Shown piece after piece: positions 54,039-64,000 of a stretch of DNA of 64,000 bases. The stretch spans positions 620,001 through 684,000 of the forward strand of contig NC_089494.1 of assembly GCF_036850765.1 (NCBI RefSeq), read 5' to 3'. This DNA comes from Saccopteryx bilineata (taxonomy: Eukaryota > Chordata > Mammalia > Chiroptera > Emballonuridae). A program made the translations under genes and the position numbers. Within the stretch, counting starts at the first letter, position 1. Each line of letters starts with the position of its first letter. The notes beneath the pieces are model-generated. The model had not been told where the DNA came from. It saw only the letters and a list, made by a program, of their open reading frames with translations, and searched no databases.

Positions 54039-54266
54039 TTGACAGTGGTTCCACGGCTGACCGTCTCCCAATGGAGGACAGAGGCTCGCCGGCCGTTGAC
54101 GAGGATCGGAGGTGCCTGCATGTGGGCCCACCCTTGTCGGCGTTCACCGAGGGCCCCACTGTGCAGACCTCCCCCCAACTCAGCAAGTCTGTGTCCTCGG
54201 CCCACAGACACCTGAGCAGAAGGAATGGGCTCTCGAAACTCTGCCAGAGCAGGACAGCGCTCTCCG
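54039..54266 (+). CDS. PASK: PASK exon 2 (32 nt UTR then first coding exon)
   Basis: The acceptor is CCCCTTGTTTTCTAG before 54,039 and the ATG is at 54,071. Reads MEDRGSPAVDEDRRC ... SAHRHLSRRNGLSKLCQSRTALS plus G. The donor TCCG|GTGATGACC is weak at positions +4 to +6. The last ~25 nt and this donor are the sequence repeated in the downstream 85-bp array. Confidence 0.93.
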
Positions 54267-57200
54267 GTGATGACCTCCATGTGGTCATTGTGGCGTCTTG
54301 TCTCCGTTCCTGCAGAGAAAGGTCTAGGCCAGAGCAGGACAGCACTCTCCGGTGATGACCTCTGTGTGGTCATTGTGGCGTCTTATCTCCGTTCCTGCAG
54401 AGAAAGGTCTAGGCCAGAGCAGGACAGTGCTCTCTGGTGATGACCTCCGTGTGGTCATTGTGGTGTCTTGTCTCCGTTCCTGCAGAGAAAGGTCTAGGCC
54501 AGAGCAGGACAGCGCTCTCCGGTGATGACCTCTGTGTGGTCATTGTGGTGTCTTGTCTCCGTTCCTGCAGAGAAAGGTCTAGGCCAGAGCAGGACAGCGC
54601 TCTCTGGTGATGACCTCTGTGTGGTCATTGTGGCGTCTTGTCTCCATTCCTGCAGAGAAAGGTCTAGGCCAGAGCAGGACAGCGCTCTCTGGTGATGACC
54701 TCTGTGTGGTCATTGTGGCGTCTTATCTCCGTTCCTGCAGAGAAAGGTCTAGGCCAGAGCAGGACAGCGCTCTTTGGTGATGACCTCCGTGTGGTCATTG
54801 TGGCGTCTTGTCTCCGTTCCTGCAGAGAAAGGTCTAGGCCAGAGCAGGACAGCACTCTCCGGTGATGACCTCTGTGTGGTCATTGTGGCGTCTTATCTCC
54901 GTTCCTGCAGAGAAAGGTCTAGGCCAGAGCAGGACAGTGCTCTCTGGTGATGACCTCCGTGTGGTCATTGTGGTGTCTTGTCTCCGTTCCTGCAGAGAAA
55001 GGTCTAGGCCAGAGCAGGACAGCGCTCTCTGGTGATGACCTCTGTGTGGTCATTGTGGTGTCTTGTCTCCATTCCTGCAGAGAAAGGTCTAGGTCAGAGC
55101 AGGACAGCGCTCTCCAGTGATGACCTCTGTGTGGTCATTGTGGCGTCTTATCTCCATTCCTGCAGAGAAAGGTCTAGGCCAGAGCAGGACAGCGCTCTCC
55201 AGTGATGACCTCTGTGTGGTCATTGTGGCGTCTTATCTCTGTTCCTGCAGAGAAAGGTCTAGGCCAGAGCAGGACAGCGCTCTCTGGTGATGACCTCTGT
55301 GTGGTCATTGTGGTGTCTTGTCTCCGCTCCTGCAGAGAAAGGTCTGGGTTTCCACGCTGCTGTGTGCACTGGTCGAAGATTCCGCAGGCATTCCTGCGGT
55401 GTCTGTTCTGTGAGGTTCTTGGGATGGAAACTGCTTTTCTGGCAGCGGTTGGAATTCCATATTTCAGGTCAGATTAGAGCAGAGTGTTCTCTCACTTCAG
55501 AGTGCGGGGACGCTGAGCTGAGCCAGGCTGCGTTGTGGGTGAGACACGGGTTTGCTAGTTAAGCCAGCCAGGACCTGCTGACGGCACTGCAGTCTCGGGC
55601 AGAGAGACCAGGTGGGGGCAGCCAGCTTCACAACAGAGGCAGGCGGGGCTGCCCAGGGTGGTCCAGGAGCTGCTCCTGCTGCCTACCCGTTCACCGACTT
55701 CTTCTCCGAGTCAGCCAGAGCCCAGAGCTCAGGCACCCCCGGGCCCAGACACGCGAGGAAGGGGTGTCACTCTGCCTTTGAGGAGCTTGTCGGCTGGGGG
55801 GTTGCTTGAGGAGACAGTCGTGTGCGCGCTCAAAGTTGGGTGGGCTTGAAACGCAGAGCGGAGACGGTGGCGAGGTGGCGAGGAGCCCACTGACGGGGTG
55901 AAGGGTGGGGAGGGGGTCTGCTCTCACGGAAGGAGCAGTTTGACAGAGGCCGCTGCCGCCTCAGGACTGTGGACTTCAGCCAGGTGCGCTGGCCCAGGGA
56001 CAGGGCGTTTGGGAGCAGAGGCAGAGCTGGTGCCACAGTGAGGCGCGAGGCGGTGGAGCTGACCCTGGGTTTCTGGACTGATGAGGCCACTCCCTGAGAA
56101 GGTGGGGGCTCCTCAGTGACGGGTCCGAGGGGATAAGAGGGTGACGCTCATATATTTTTAATTAAACATTTTTTTAATTTATTGATTTGAGAGAAAGGGA
56201 AACATTGATTTGTTGTTCCACTTATTTATGCATTCATTGGTTGTTTCTTATATGTGCCCTGATTAGGGGTCAAACCCTTAACCTTGGCGTATCGGGACGA
56301 CGCTCTGACCGCGTGCTGTTTGGTTTTTGAGCTGCTAGAAGGAGGGGCTGATGTTGCTGAGATGGGGGGCAGCCGCTGGAGCCCGGGGTCGCGGAGGGTC
56401 TGAGGCTGAGCCACCGCAGTGGAGAGAGGCCGGGAAGGGGAGGCCCAGGCACTTTCGGGGGTGGGACAGCAGGGGTGGAGCAGGGGAGCCCCTGGAGGTG
56501 TGGCCTGCAGCAGACTTCCTGGGGGTGAGGACTGACGGTTCTAGCAGAACGGAGGGGGGAGTGGAGACAGCAGGTAGCATTTGCATTTGTGACTTTCTGG
56601 AACGAGTAACAAGGCCGAGTCCAGTGATGGACACGAGTGCGCCCCCTGGCTTGGTGGTGGGCAGGGACCTCAGAGTGTCATTTGCACAGAAATGTTGATC
56701 TCTGAGGGACACAGCTCTGCTGACTGTGGAGCCCCTGGTGGCTTAGGTAGATCAGGGACTGTTCCTGTTAGTGCGTGACTCAAACTGCGATTAATTTAGG
56801 GCTTTTGTGGGGATTGGGACGTAGGGAGTGGGCCTTGCATGTCTCAGAAGCAAGCTCCTGGTGACCCTGAGATCTGAAGCTTCCTTTCCTTTTCTCTCCA
56901 GAAGACAGATGGAGCTCCTACTGTCTCTCATCATTGGCTGCCCAGAACATCTGCACAGGCAAAGCACAGAGCCCCGCACAGGCCGACCCGGCCGGGTCGC
57001 TGGCCAGCACGTCCTGCTGCTCACTGCTGCGCGGCTTGTCCTTGGGGTGCTCCACGCCCCTGCTCCCGGCCCCTGCGGGCAACCCCAACAAGGCCATCTT
57101 CACGGTGGACGCCAAGAGCTCGGAGGTATTTGCAGCCGTGGGTTCTGGGTCTGTGCCTTCAACCGGCAACCTCAGTCAGAGGTGTTTGTGCACGTTAAGT

Positions 57201-60200
57201 GCAGTTAGGAGTGTTTGGTCTTACGTATGTGGTAACAAAGGAGACATGAATTCTGGGGACCTAACTGTGACTCAGCGAACCCACTGAACCCTGTTGTCGA
57301 GACAGAGGCTCAGGGAGGCTGAAGCGTCCTTTGCCTGTGCTCACTCAAGTGTTGCTCACAGCCGAAACGAGAGCGATGCCCAGTGTTTGAGTCAGTGTGC
57401 TGGCGTGATTGCACGCGTACACACGAGAGCTGAGACTGTCGGAGGCGTGTGTGTCCCGTCTTGATGGGTGAAGGACACGTGGTCGGGTGCACTGATGGGG
57501 GGACGTTCTTGTTTCCACGTGGTTGAGACACAAGGTCCCAAGGGCGTCACTGTGTGAGCCGCCGGGTAGATGGTGAGGAGAGGAGGAGTCTCCCTCCCTG
57601 GTAGGTGCCCGTGTCTCCTTCTCGCCATTCCCGGGAGTCAGAGTTGCTGCTGGTGACACTGGTGGCTTTCCTGTGCACACTCAGATCCTGGTGGCCAACG
57701 AGAATGCCTGCCGGCTGCTGGGTTACAGCGGCCACGACCTCATCGGCCAGAGGCTCACGCAGCTCTTCCTGAAGCCCGACTGCGACGTGGTGGAAGCGCT
57801 CAGTGAGGAGCACGTGGAGGCCGACGGCCGCGCCGCCGTGGTGTTTGGCAGAGTGGTGAGTGTGGGCCGGGGGCCTGGCCGCGGCTGGAGCGTGCAGCAG
57901 GGGGTGGCGGGGGCACCGCAGGAGCAGAAGCTGCCGCTGGCCTGGCCTGGCGCTGCTCGTGGGGGAGGAGGCCCGATGGCCTCTGCAAACCTGCGGGCAG
58001 CGCGTCCGGTTCTGGGAGGGACGGACTCCCGTCGGGGGTGCTGGGGGGCTGGCGGGACTGGAAGGTCTTCCCAGAGCTTCGCTTAGCTGGTCCGTGTGTC
58101 CCGCCCGGACTTGGCCGGGTTGAACTGCATGTTAAGTGAGGAGCCTAAGCCTCAGGCGCTGGGAGAAGCTAGACCGGGTCCATGACACCGAGAAGTGCCC
58201 GTCCAGGACTGACCGCTGAGGAGAACGGAGCTGTGCGGTGTGTGTGTGTCTGTTTCCTAAGAAATTACAGACACTGATCATAGAAATCTACTCTTCTGGT
58301 AGAACGGTCATTCAGAGATTGTAAGGCTTAGTGTCAGAAACCGTGTGGGCGCTTTGGTTAATTTCCAAAATGTCAGGTAGTTGGACAGCTTGAAAACGCA
58401 CATGCCTGGGGTGGGGAGGGCTTGGCCTTGGGGGCAGCAGGTGCAGCATGTCCCTGCCCGCAGGTGGACGTCGTGAGCCGCAGCGGGGAGAGGATCCCGG
58501 TGTCCGTGTGGATGAAGAGGATGAAGCAGGATCCCCGCCTGTGCTGTGTGGTGGTGCTGGAGCCCGTGGAGAGGGTCTCGGCCTGGGTCTCTTTCCAGAA
58601 TGATGTGAGTTTATGCAGTTTCTCAGCGGCATGGGCTCAGGCATGTGTCTGCTCCCCCATGCCTCGCAGTCCTTACCCCCCCCCTGGGTTCTGCAGCCCT
58701 GTCTGCTGAGCTCCTGAGTAATCATGCCCGTGGGTGGGGAGCCCTGTCTCCCTGTGCCTCAGTTTCCTCATCTGTAAAGTCAGGGTGGAGTGTGACCCCT
58801 TGTAGGACTGGGACACGCGGAGCACAGACAGCGCTCGGCGTGAGCGGTGGAGGCGGCCGCCGTGCTTGCGCACGAGGCTCTGGCACGCGGGGCTCTGGGG
58901 CCTCCAGACTGGCCGGTGCAGGCTGTGGGGGGAGCTGTTGTCAGGAGTCCGTCTGCACCTCCTGCAGCAGGAGTAGCCTGAAGGTGTCACTGAGGCTCAG
59001 TGAAGGTTGAAGCTGAAGTGGAAGAAGCTGTTAGCACAACACTGGCTTTTCCCCCAAGGGAACCATCACGGCGTGCGACAGTGTCTTTGCTCACCTGCAC
59101 GGCTACGAGTGTGGGGCCGAGGTGGCCGGGCAGCACCTCACAGACCTGATCCCTTCCGTGCAGCTCCCCGCACCAGGCCAGCACGTCCCACAGGTGAGCC
59201 CTGGCCGCCTGCCTGCCTCCCCTGGGAGCCTGAGGGGGGAGGAGGAGGCTGTGGGGCTCCCCTGACGGGCGTGTGACAGGTGGTCTGAAGCGCAGACTTG
59301 GAGCTCAGCCACAGGAGGTGCTGTCTGCTCAGCGGTGCATCTTCTTTCAGAATCTCAAGATTCAGAGGTCTGTCGGAAGAGCCAAGGATGGCACCACCTT
59401 CCCTTTGAGCTTGAAGCTGAAACTTAGGCCCAGCAGTGAGGAAGCAGAAGCTGGCCAGGCGGCCTCTGGGCCAGGCTACACAGCGTCTGTCTGGGTGTTT
59501 TCCACCATCAGTGGCCTCATCACCCTCCTGCCAGATGGGACCATCTATGGCATCAACCACAGCTTTGCGCTGACGCTGTTCGGTTACGGGAGGACCGAGC
59601 TCCTGGGCAAGGTGGGCCCTCTTTGGATGCCTGGCCGCGTCCCCTGTGGGGAGGCTGGTGTGCGACCCACGGTGAGGGAGGGCCTGGGTCCCAGGCCCGG
59701 TGCCTCCGAGTCTTCTAGTCCGGCTGCCGGCTTTACTGGGGGTTGGGGAGCCTGTTGTTTGGTCAGTGTTGAAGGAGGGGGTTTCTGGGACCTTCTTGGT
59801 TGAGCTTTCTCTCAGTTCCCTGGATGCACAGCAGGGACCAAGGCTGGCGACTGCAGCTGTTTCTTATCCAAGACTTCTGAGCGGTCCCATGTCAGTTACT
59901 GCAAAAAAGCATCACAAACTTAGTGCCTGAGTGACAGTCAGGTGTTTTGGTCTGAAGTCGGCCTTTGAGCTGAGTTGTAGGTGGGACAGCCCGCTCTGTT
60001 CCGTGTGGTCTGGGGGTGGCGTCTTCCCGGTTTCTGGTTCAGTTGAAGCAAATGAACTGGGTTGGCACGACATTTGGACAAGGAATTCCCACAGGCACAG
60101 CGAGGGCAGCAGGGCCCTTCGGGGGCGTGTGTGGTCAGGGCAGTTTCCAGAGGCAGCCTCTGTCCATGTGGTCCCGGGCCCGGGCGTGTGTGGTCAGGGC

Positions 60201-62193
60201 AGTTTCCAGAGGCAGCCTCTGTCCATGTGGTCCCGGGCCCGGGACCCTCACCCTGAGGCCACAGCCAGTGCAGCGTGGGCCTGTGCTGGACCTGACGGGC
60301 AGTTTCCTGCTGCTCAACGCCCTGTCCTCTGATGCGAGGGTACTGGAGTAGTAGGGTTACAAACAGTGGGTCCCAGGCCTGAGGGAAGGAGGGCAAAGGC
60401 CAGGCGTCTGCTTGGAGACGTGTTGCTGTCAAAATAACTAGCTTTGAAGTGTTAATTTTACATTTTTACAAGAAAAAGGGCAGCTATCCCGAATTCCATG
60501 CTGAGCCATGCTGAGCACCAGGGGGGCTTCAGGCCTCCTGGAAGAATGGTCCCCCTCACCTGGAGGTGACATGTCAGAGACCTGCACACCTGTGCTCATC
60601 ATCACCCCCCACCCCCCACCCCACCCCCGCCTGCGCCAGAGGGACCAGAGGGACCAGAGGGACGGTAGGGGTCCAGTGGGTCAGGTTCTGGCTGGTTCCG
60701 AAGGCTGCCAGTGGGGCGGGTTCGGGCTGGTTCCGAAGGCTGCCAGTGGGGCGGGTTCTGGCTGGTTCCGAAGGCTGCCAGTGGGGCGGGTTCGGGCTGG
60801 TTCTGAAGGCTGCCACTTCTTTTCTAGAACATCACCTTCCTGATCCCCGGTTTCTACCACTACATGGACCTTGCGCACAACCACTCCATGCCACTGCCCG
60901 ACCTGGTCAACCACCTGGACACAGGCAGCTCGGGTGGGCCTGAGGACGCGACCGTGGACGCCCTGCAGGGCTGGGATGGGGCTGAGGGTGAGGCCCAGCC
61001 CCCTCCCAGGAGCCTGCCTGAGCTTCCATGAGGCACAGGAGGCACTGGGACCTGGCACACCGATGGGGTGGGGGGAGAGGGGCTGTGGGTTTGCTGTCCG
61101 TCTGTCGCTCGTGGGCTTCTGTGTTTCCTGGGACGGGACACGTGTGTGTCTCACATGTTAAAGAGAGGAGGACAAGTACCCTCCCACGTGCCTGCCCCAG
61201 GTCCCCACGGGCCTGTATGTAGGACGCCCCTGACTAGTTGGCTGTCTCTTTTATAAGTGAGTCCATGTAGCTGTATGTATTTGAGGATGAGTGGATGTAG
61301 CATATCAGGTTAACCCCGAAATTCAAAGTCAGCAGGATTTCTTTATTGTGTTATCTGCTATACTTTTAAAGGAACATTTAAAATGATTCCCACATCTACT
61401 CCGAGTCCCCCCTGCATGACCCTCTTAGTGTCCAGTGAGGACTGAGCTCACGTTCCGGCCCTGCAGGGACCCCGCCCTGGGCTCAGGGCTGTGGCAGCGC
61501 CTGGGCTTGAGGGAGCAGGGAAGAAGCGGGTTCCCTGCAGCCTCCTGGGTGCCCCTTCCCTTGACAAGGAACAAGGGGGAGCTGCACCCTGCTCCGCCCT
61601 GCCACTCCCCGACAGCCTCCTCACTGTCCTCAGCAGTCCAGTTGCTGCCTGGAGACAGTTCTGGGAGGACAGGAGCTGGGCTGCAGGGCTCTGGGGGTCT
61701 TCTTAGGGACAGTGGCTTTTACCCTGAATCAGAGTGGAGCCCTTGCAGGGCCATGGGCTAACAATAAGGGGCCTGCTTATCCTCCGTTGGTGAGATCAAG
61801 CTGGCCAGAGCAGGACCCAGGATAGTGAATGCAACAGGGCAGGCAGAGGGTGCTGACCTGGACTGGGGTGTCCGTAGGGTGGCCAGAGGTGGCTGGATCC
61901 AGGGCAGGCTGTGCACTTGGGCAGCTGGAGTTTGGTAGGTCAGTTTAGCCCCCAGCCCCATGCCTGAGTGGCTGGAGGATGAGGAGCCTCGTCTCAGCAG
62001 GGCTGCCTTCAAAGGGAGACTCACTGTCCTTGCTAGACCCAGAGGGTAATGTCGTGCTCGCTGGTGACCATGTGCTGCCACCAGACAGGACAGCAAAGCC
62101 GAGGGGGAGCCAAGCAGCCATCATGAGAACCCAGGCCCAAGTGGACACCGGAGGCCGGCTCCCTTCTCCCCTGCCCTCCCTGCCTATTCCGGG
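54071..62193 (+). CDS. PASK: PASK (PAS domain-containing serine/threonine kinase), first 8 coding exons
   Basis: Nutrient-responsive serine/threonine kinase with N-terminal sensory PAS domains. The eight exons present join into 481 codons in one frame: unstructured N-terminus (residues 1-135), PAS-A (about 135-245: NPNKAIFTVDAKSSE, LLGYSGHDLIGQ, FPLSLKL nearby), the linker with CDSVFAHLHGY, then a second PAS unit (about 335-400: SGLITLLPDGTIYGINHSF, LFGYGRTELLGK, NITFLIPGFY). Sequence matches remembered human PASK throughout, weaker in exon 9. The kinase domain lies past the right edge. Coding starts at MEDRGSPAV in exon 2, 32 nt after its acceptor. The gene is transcribed away from PPP1R7 from a shared CpG island. 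Intron 2 carries a tandem array that copies the end of exon 2 (see the array entry). Confidence 0.95.
54244..55350 (+). repeat. PASK: 85-bp tandem array in PASK intron 2 carrying 12 potential 36-nt microexons
   Basis: The repeated block starts in the tail of PASK exon 2 (CCAGAGCAGGACAGCGCTC) and includes its donor. Twelve full copies follow with exact 85-bp spacing and no indels; a thirteenth keeps only the CTGCAG|AGAAAGGTCT start. In every full copy a pyrimidine-rich TCTCCGTTCCTGCAG precedes 36 nt that end at GTGATGACCT. The 36-nt blocks begin at 54316, 54401, 54486, 54571, 54656, 54741, 54826, 54911, 54996, 55081, 55166 and 55251. Read in exon 2's frame they give EKGLGQSRTALS with only Ala-to-Val (copies 2 and 8) and Ser-to-Phe (copy 6) changes, and no stops. 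Whether any is spliced in is unknown. Confidence 0.92.
56150..56312 (-). mobile_element. Old VES-like SINE (inverted), PASK intron 2
   Basis: TTTTTAATTTATTGATTTGA GAGAAAGGG start and ATATGTGCCCTGATTAGGGG TCAAACCC end are an inverted bat-type SINE, well diverged. Confidence 0.65.
56902..57125 (+). CDS. PASK: PASK coding exon 3
   Basis: Reads DRWSSYCLSSLAAQNICTGK ... CCSLLRGLSLGCSTP ... NPNKAIFTVDAKSSE. It holds the end of the N-terminal region and the first strand of PAS-A. Acceptor TTCTCTCCAG, donor GAG|GTATTT. Confidence 0.95.
57685..57855 (+). CDS. PASK: PASK coding exon 4
   Basis: Reads ILVANENACRLLGYSGHDLI then GQRLTQLFLKPDCDVVEALS and EEHVEADGRAAVVFGRV, the core of PAS-A. Acceptor GCACACTCAG, donor GTG|GTGAGT. 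Confidence 0.96.
58464..58604 (+). CDS. PASK: PASK coding exon 5
   Basis: Reads VDVVSRSGERIPVSVWMKRM then KQDPRLCCVVVLEPVERVSA and WVSFQND, the last strands of PAS-A. Acceptor TGCCCGCAG, donor GAT|GTGAGT. Confidence 0.96.
59059..59193 (+). CDS. PASK: PASK coding exon 6
   Basis: Reads GTITACDSVFAHLHGYECGA then EVAGQHLTDLIPSVQLPAPG and QHVPQ. The acceptor ends AAG (CCCCCAAG), an accepted but weaker form. Donor CAG|GTGAGC. Confidence 0.95.
59351..59611 (+). CDS. PASK: PASK coding exon 7
   Basis: Reads NLKIQRSVGRAKDGTTFPLS ... ASVWVFSTISGLITLLPDGT then IYGINHSFALTLFGYGRTEL and LGK. It is the linker and first half of the second PAS unit, 87 codons. Acceptor TTCTTTCAG, donor AAG|GTGGGC. Confidence 0.96.
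60123..60241. repeat. 59-bp direct duplication in PASK intron 7
   Basis: GGCGTGTGTGGTCAGGGCAG ... GTCCATGTGGTCCCGGGCCC appears twice back to back with no differences seen. Confidence 0.88.
60690..60815. repeat. PASK: 35-bp repeat, 4 copies, abutting PASK exon 8 acceptor
   Basis: GGTTCCGAAGGCTGCCAGTG starts at 60694, 60729, 60764 and (as GGTTCTG) 60799, exactly 35 bp apart. The last copy changes CCAGTGGGG to CCACTTCTTTTCTAG, the exon 8 acceptor. Confidence 0.92.
60828..60987 (+). CDS. PASK: PASK coding exon 8
   Basis: Reads NITFLIPGFYHYMDLAHNHS then MPLPDLVNHLDTGSSGGPED and ATVDALQGWDGAE. It closes the second PAS unit. The acceptor CTTTTCTAG directly follows a 35-bp tandem repeat. Donor GAGG|GTGAGG. 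Confidence 0.93.
62037..62193 (+). CDS. PASK: PASK coding exon 9 (last seen)
   Basis: Reads DPEGNVVLAGDHVLPPDRTA ... AQVDTGGRLPSPLPSLPIP. Human has DPRINVVLAGGHVVPRDE in the same place, and the rest is less conserved but of equal length. Acceptor CTTGCTAG, donor CCGGG|GTGAGT. Confidence 0.82.
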
Positions 62194-62728
62194 GTGAGTC
62201 CTTGGGAAGGTGTGGGTTCTTTGGCACTGCCTGCAGCAGCCTCTATGTGACAGCCCCCATTTTACCTGGAAGGAGATGGTTAGGTGGGTTCTAGGAAACC
62301 AATATAAGCACAATTTTCTCATTTAAAAAATAATATGAATTTGTTCTCTTTGTGTGTGTTTATATAACAAAGTATTCTATTTAAAGGAGGTGCAGGTTAG
62401 GGAATTTGGAAAGTTTAGAAAAGTAGAAATAAAAAGTCTCCTGTTCAGTTAACACTATCCTATTGTGCATGCCATTTTGGTAGGTTTTAAAACAGTTTTC
62501 TCCTTTAAAAATCTCTGATGCCTACCACACAGCAATGAGCCACACTGGGTGTGTGGCACCCAAAGCCTCTCTGCTCTGCTCAGGACTCACCTGGACACTG
62601 CGTGGGGCCTGGGTGCAGGTCAGAGGGGCTGTCCTTGAACTTGACCTAACCCTCCCCTGTGTCTGGTTTCCTTTGCTTATTGTTGTGTTTTAAAATAGGC
62701 AATGTGAGAATAAATATGTGTGCCTTTT

Positions 62729-63058
62729 TTTTTTTTACAAAGACAGAGAGTCAGAGAGAGGGACAGACAGGGACAGACAGACAGGAATGGAGAGATGAGA
62801 AGCATCAATCATTAGTTTTTTGTTGCTCATTGCAACACCTTAATTGTCCATTGATTGCCTTCTCATACGTGCCTTGACCGTGGGCCTTCAGCAGACCGAG
62901 TAACCCCTTGCTTGAGCCAGCAACTTGGGGCTCAAGCTAGTGAGCTTTTGCTCAAACCAGATGAGCCCGCGCTCAATCTGGCGACCTCGGGCTCTTGAAC
63001 CTGGGTCTTCCACATCCCAGTCCGATGCTCTATCCACTGTGCCACTGCCCAGTCAGAC
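62729..63058 (-). mobile_element. tRNA-derived SINE, family B (inverted)
   Basis: AATATGTGTGCCTTTT flanks both ends. PASK intron 9. Confidence 0.92.
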
Positions 63059-64000
63059 AATATGTGTGCCTTTTGAAAGTACAGATTAATGATAAAGAGC
63101 ACAAGTCCCACACTGCATGTATGCACACACTCATGTATACGACAGGACCATACTGTGTGCGTGGTCCTCCGTGCAGACATGCGTGCATTGCATGCACACT
63201 GTCATGTGTCTCAAAGGCCTTTCTGCGAGGTGCGACCCTGTCCAACGGCAGGGTTCAGGTAGGTGTTTTCTTGTTGAGACTGTCCCAGCTGTGTCCTGTC
63301 CTTTGCTCAGGCTTCCTAGCTTCCTCCTCCTTTACCGTGCTGTCCGCTCGGTGTTGTGAGCTGTTTGCTGCTTGCTCTCCTGGCCCATCCCCAGGCCAGG
63401 AGGAAGGCTCTGCCCAGCAGGTGGTGTGCTGCGGGAGGGGGCTGAGGGTGCTCACTGCAGGGCATCGCAGTGGTGACATGTCCTGCTCTGCCCTGGGCTC
63501 CTTGGCGCCCTGGACAGCTGGTTTTCTGGGACGTGGTTATGCAATGAGGGAGTCCCACTGGATCAGCCCAGCCTGAGTTTTAGTCGGTGGGTGAGGAGGC
63601 CGAGTGGACGTCTGGACTGTGGAACAGGTGCTGACACCCTCAGGGAGGCAGCGGGAGGCTGGGGTGGGGTCCCGTGACCCCATGGGGGTGCCCTTGTGGG
63701 AGACCCTGCCATCCCCTCTGTTCATCACGGCTTGCAGACACGGCAGTGGAGGAGAGGTGGGAGGGAGGCCTCCTCCGTACTCCCCCATTTCTCCTTGGCC
63801 AGTGCTTAGTGACAAGGTGACATCTGCAGGCTGGGAAGTGCAGAGACAGGAGCAGTGCAGAGCTGCCCTGGGCCTGAGCCCGGGACCGCGTCAGACGGGT
63901 TGCCCTCCCTGCGTGGCTAGGGAACGAGCCCTTCCTGCCTCAGCTGCTTCCGTGCAGAGGACCTGCCGCTCCGGACACTGGCCTGGGGCTGGTCTCTGGG

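Noticed and set aside
54020..54355. Reading straight through exon 2 into the 85-bp array
   Set aside because: With the intron retained, the frame hits a stop in the first repeat unit (TGA at 54,353). A peptide repeat would need splicing at the copied sites, not read-through.
63958..64000. Possible start of PASK exon 10 after GCTTCCGTGCAG
   Set aside because: The phase would allow GPAAPDTGLGLVSG to follow exon 9, but similarity to human PASK is too weak and the window ends. Left uncalled.

Overview
This is mammalian nuclear DNA, most likely from a bat. The introns carry several kinds of tRNA-derived SINE whose heads (CCTGGCTGGTTGGCTCAG...) match the VES-type SINEs of Chiroptera, together with young and old LINE-1 copies. 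The exact family is inference; my recollection of the SINE subtypes leans to Emballonuridae. I see no bacterial or viral genes.

Three protein-coding genes in the order and orientation of human 2q37.3 were rebuilt exon by exon from the sequence. (1) ANO7 (TMEM16 family) is on the minus strand from about 19,580 down to the left edge. Nineteen coding exons are present and the last ones lie outside the window. (2) PPP1R7 (the SDS22 regulator of protein phosphatase 1) is complete on the minus strand. Ten coding exons run from 49,130 to 25,779 and give a 359-residue protein. (3) PASK (PAS-domain kinase) is on the plus strand from about 50,068 and runs off the right edge. Eight coding exons cover the N-terminus and both PAS domains; the kinase domain lies beyond. 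In these three models every intron is GT-AG and all junction phases agree. PPP1R7 and PASK are head to head and share a CpG-island promoter with CCAAT boxes and a ZNF143/THAP11-type motif.

Between and within the genes the DNA is rich in repeats. ANO7 intron 3 holds an old LINE-1 into which a mariner-like element (14,057-14,653) and two SINEs inserted. The 19.7-25.6 kb gap between ANO7 and PPP1R7 is mostly SINEs and GC-rich unique sequence. PPP1R7 intron 8 holds an internally deleted LINE-1 with target duplications and a 2-kb G-rich minisatellite. PPP1R7 intron 1 holds 43 indel-free copies of a 37-bp unit and a roughly 52-bp CG/TG-rich array close to the promoter.

The most striking signal is in PASK intron 2 (54,244-55,350). 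Twelve full copies of an 85-bp unit have captured the end of coding exon 2. Each copy carries a 3' splice-site-like sequence, a 36-nt open stretch of symmetric phase 1-1, and a copy of exon 2's own 5' splice site. Each copy is therefore a potential in-frame cassette microexon encoding EKGLGQSRTALS or a close variant.
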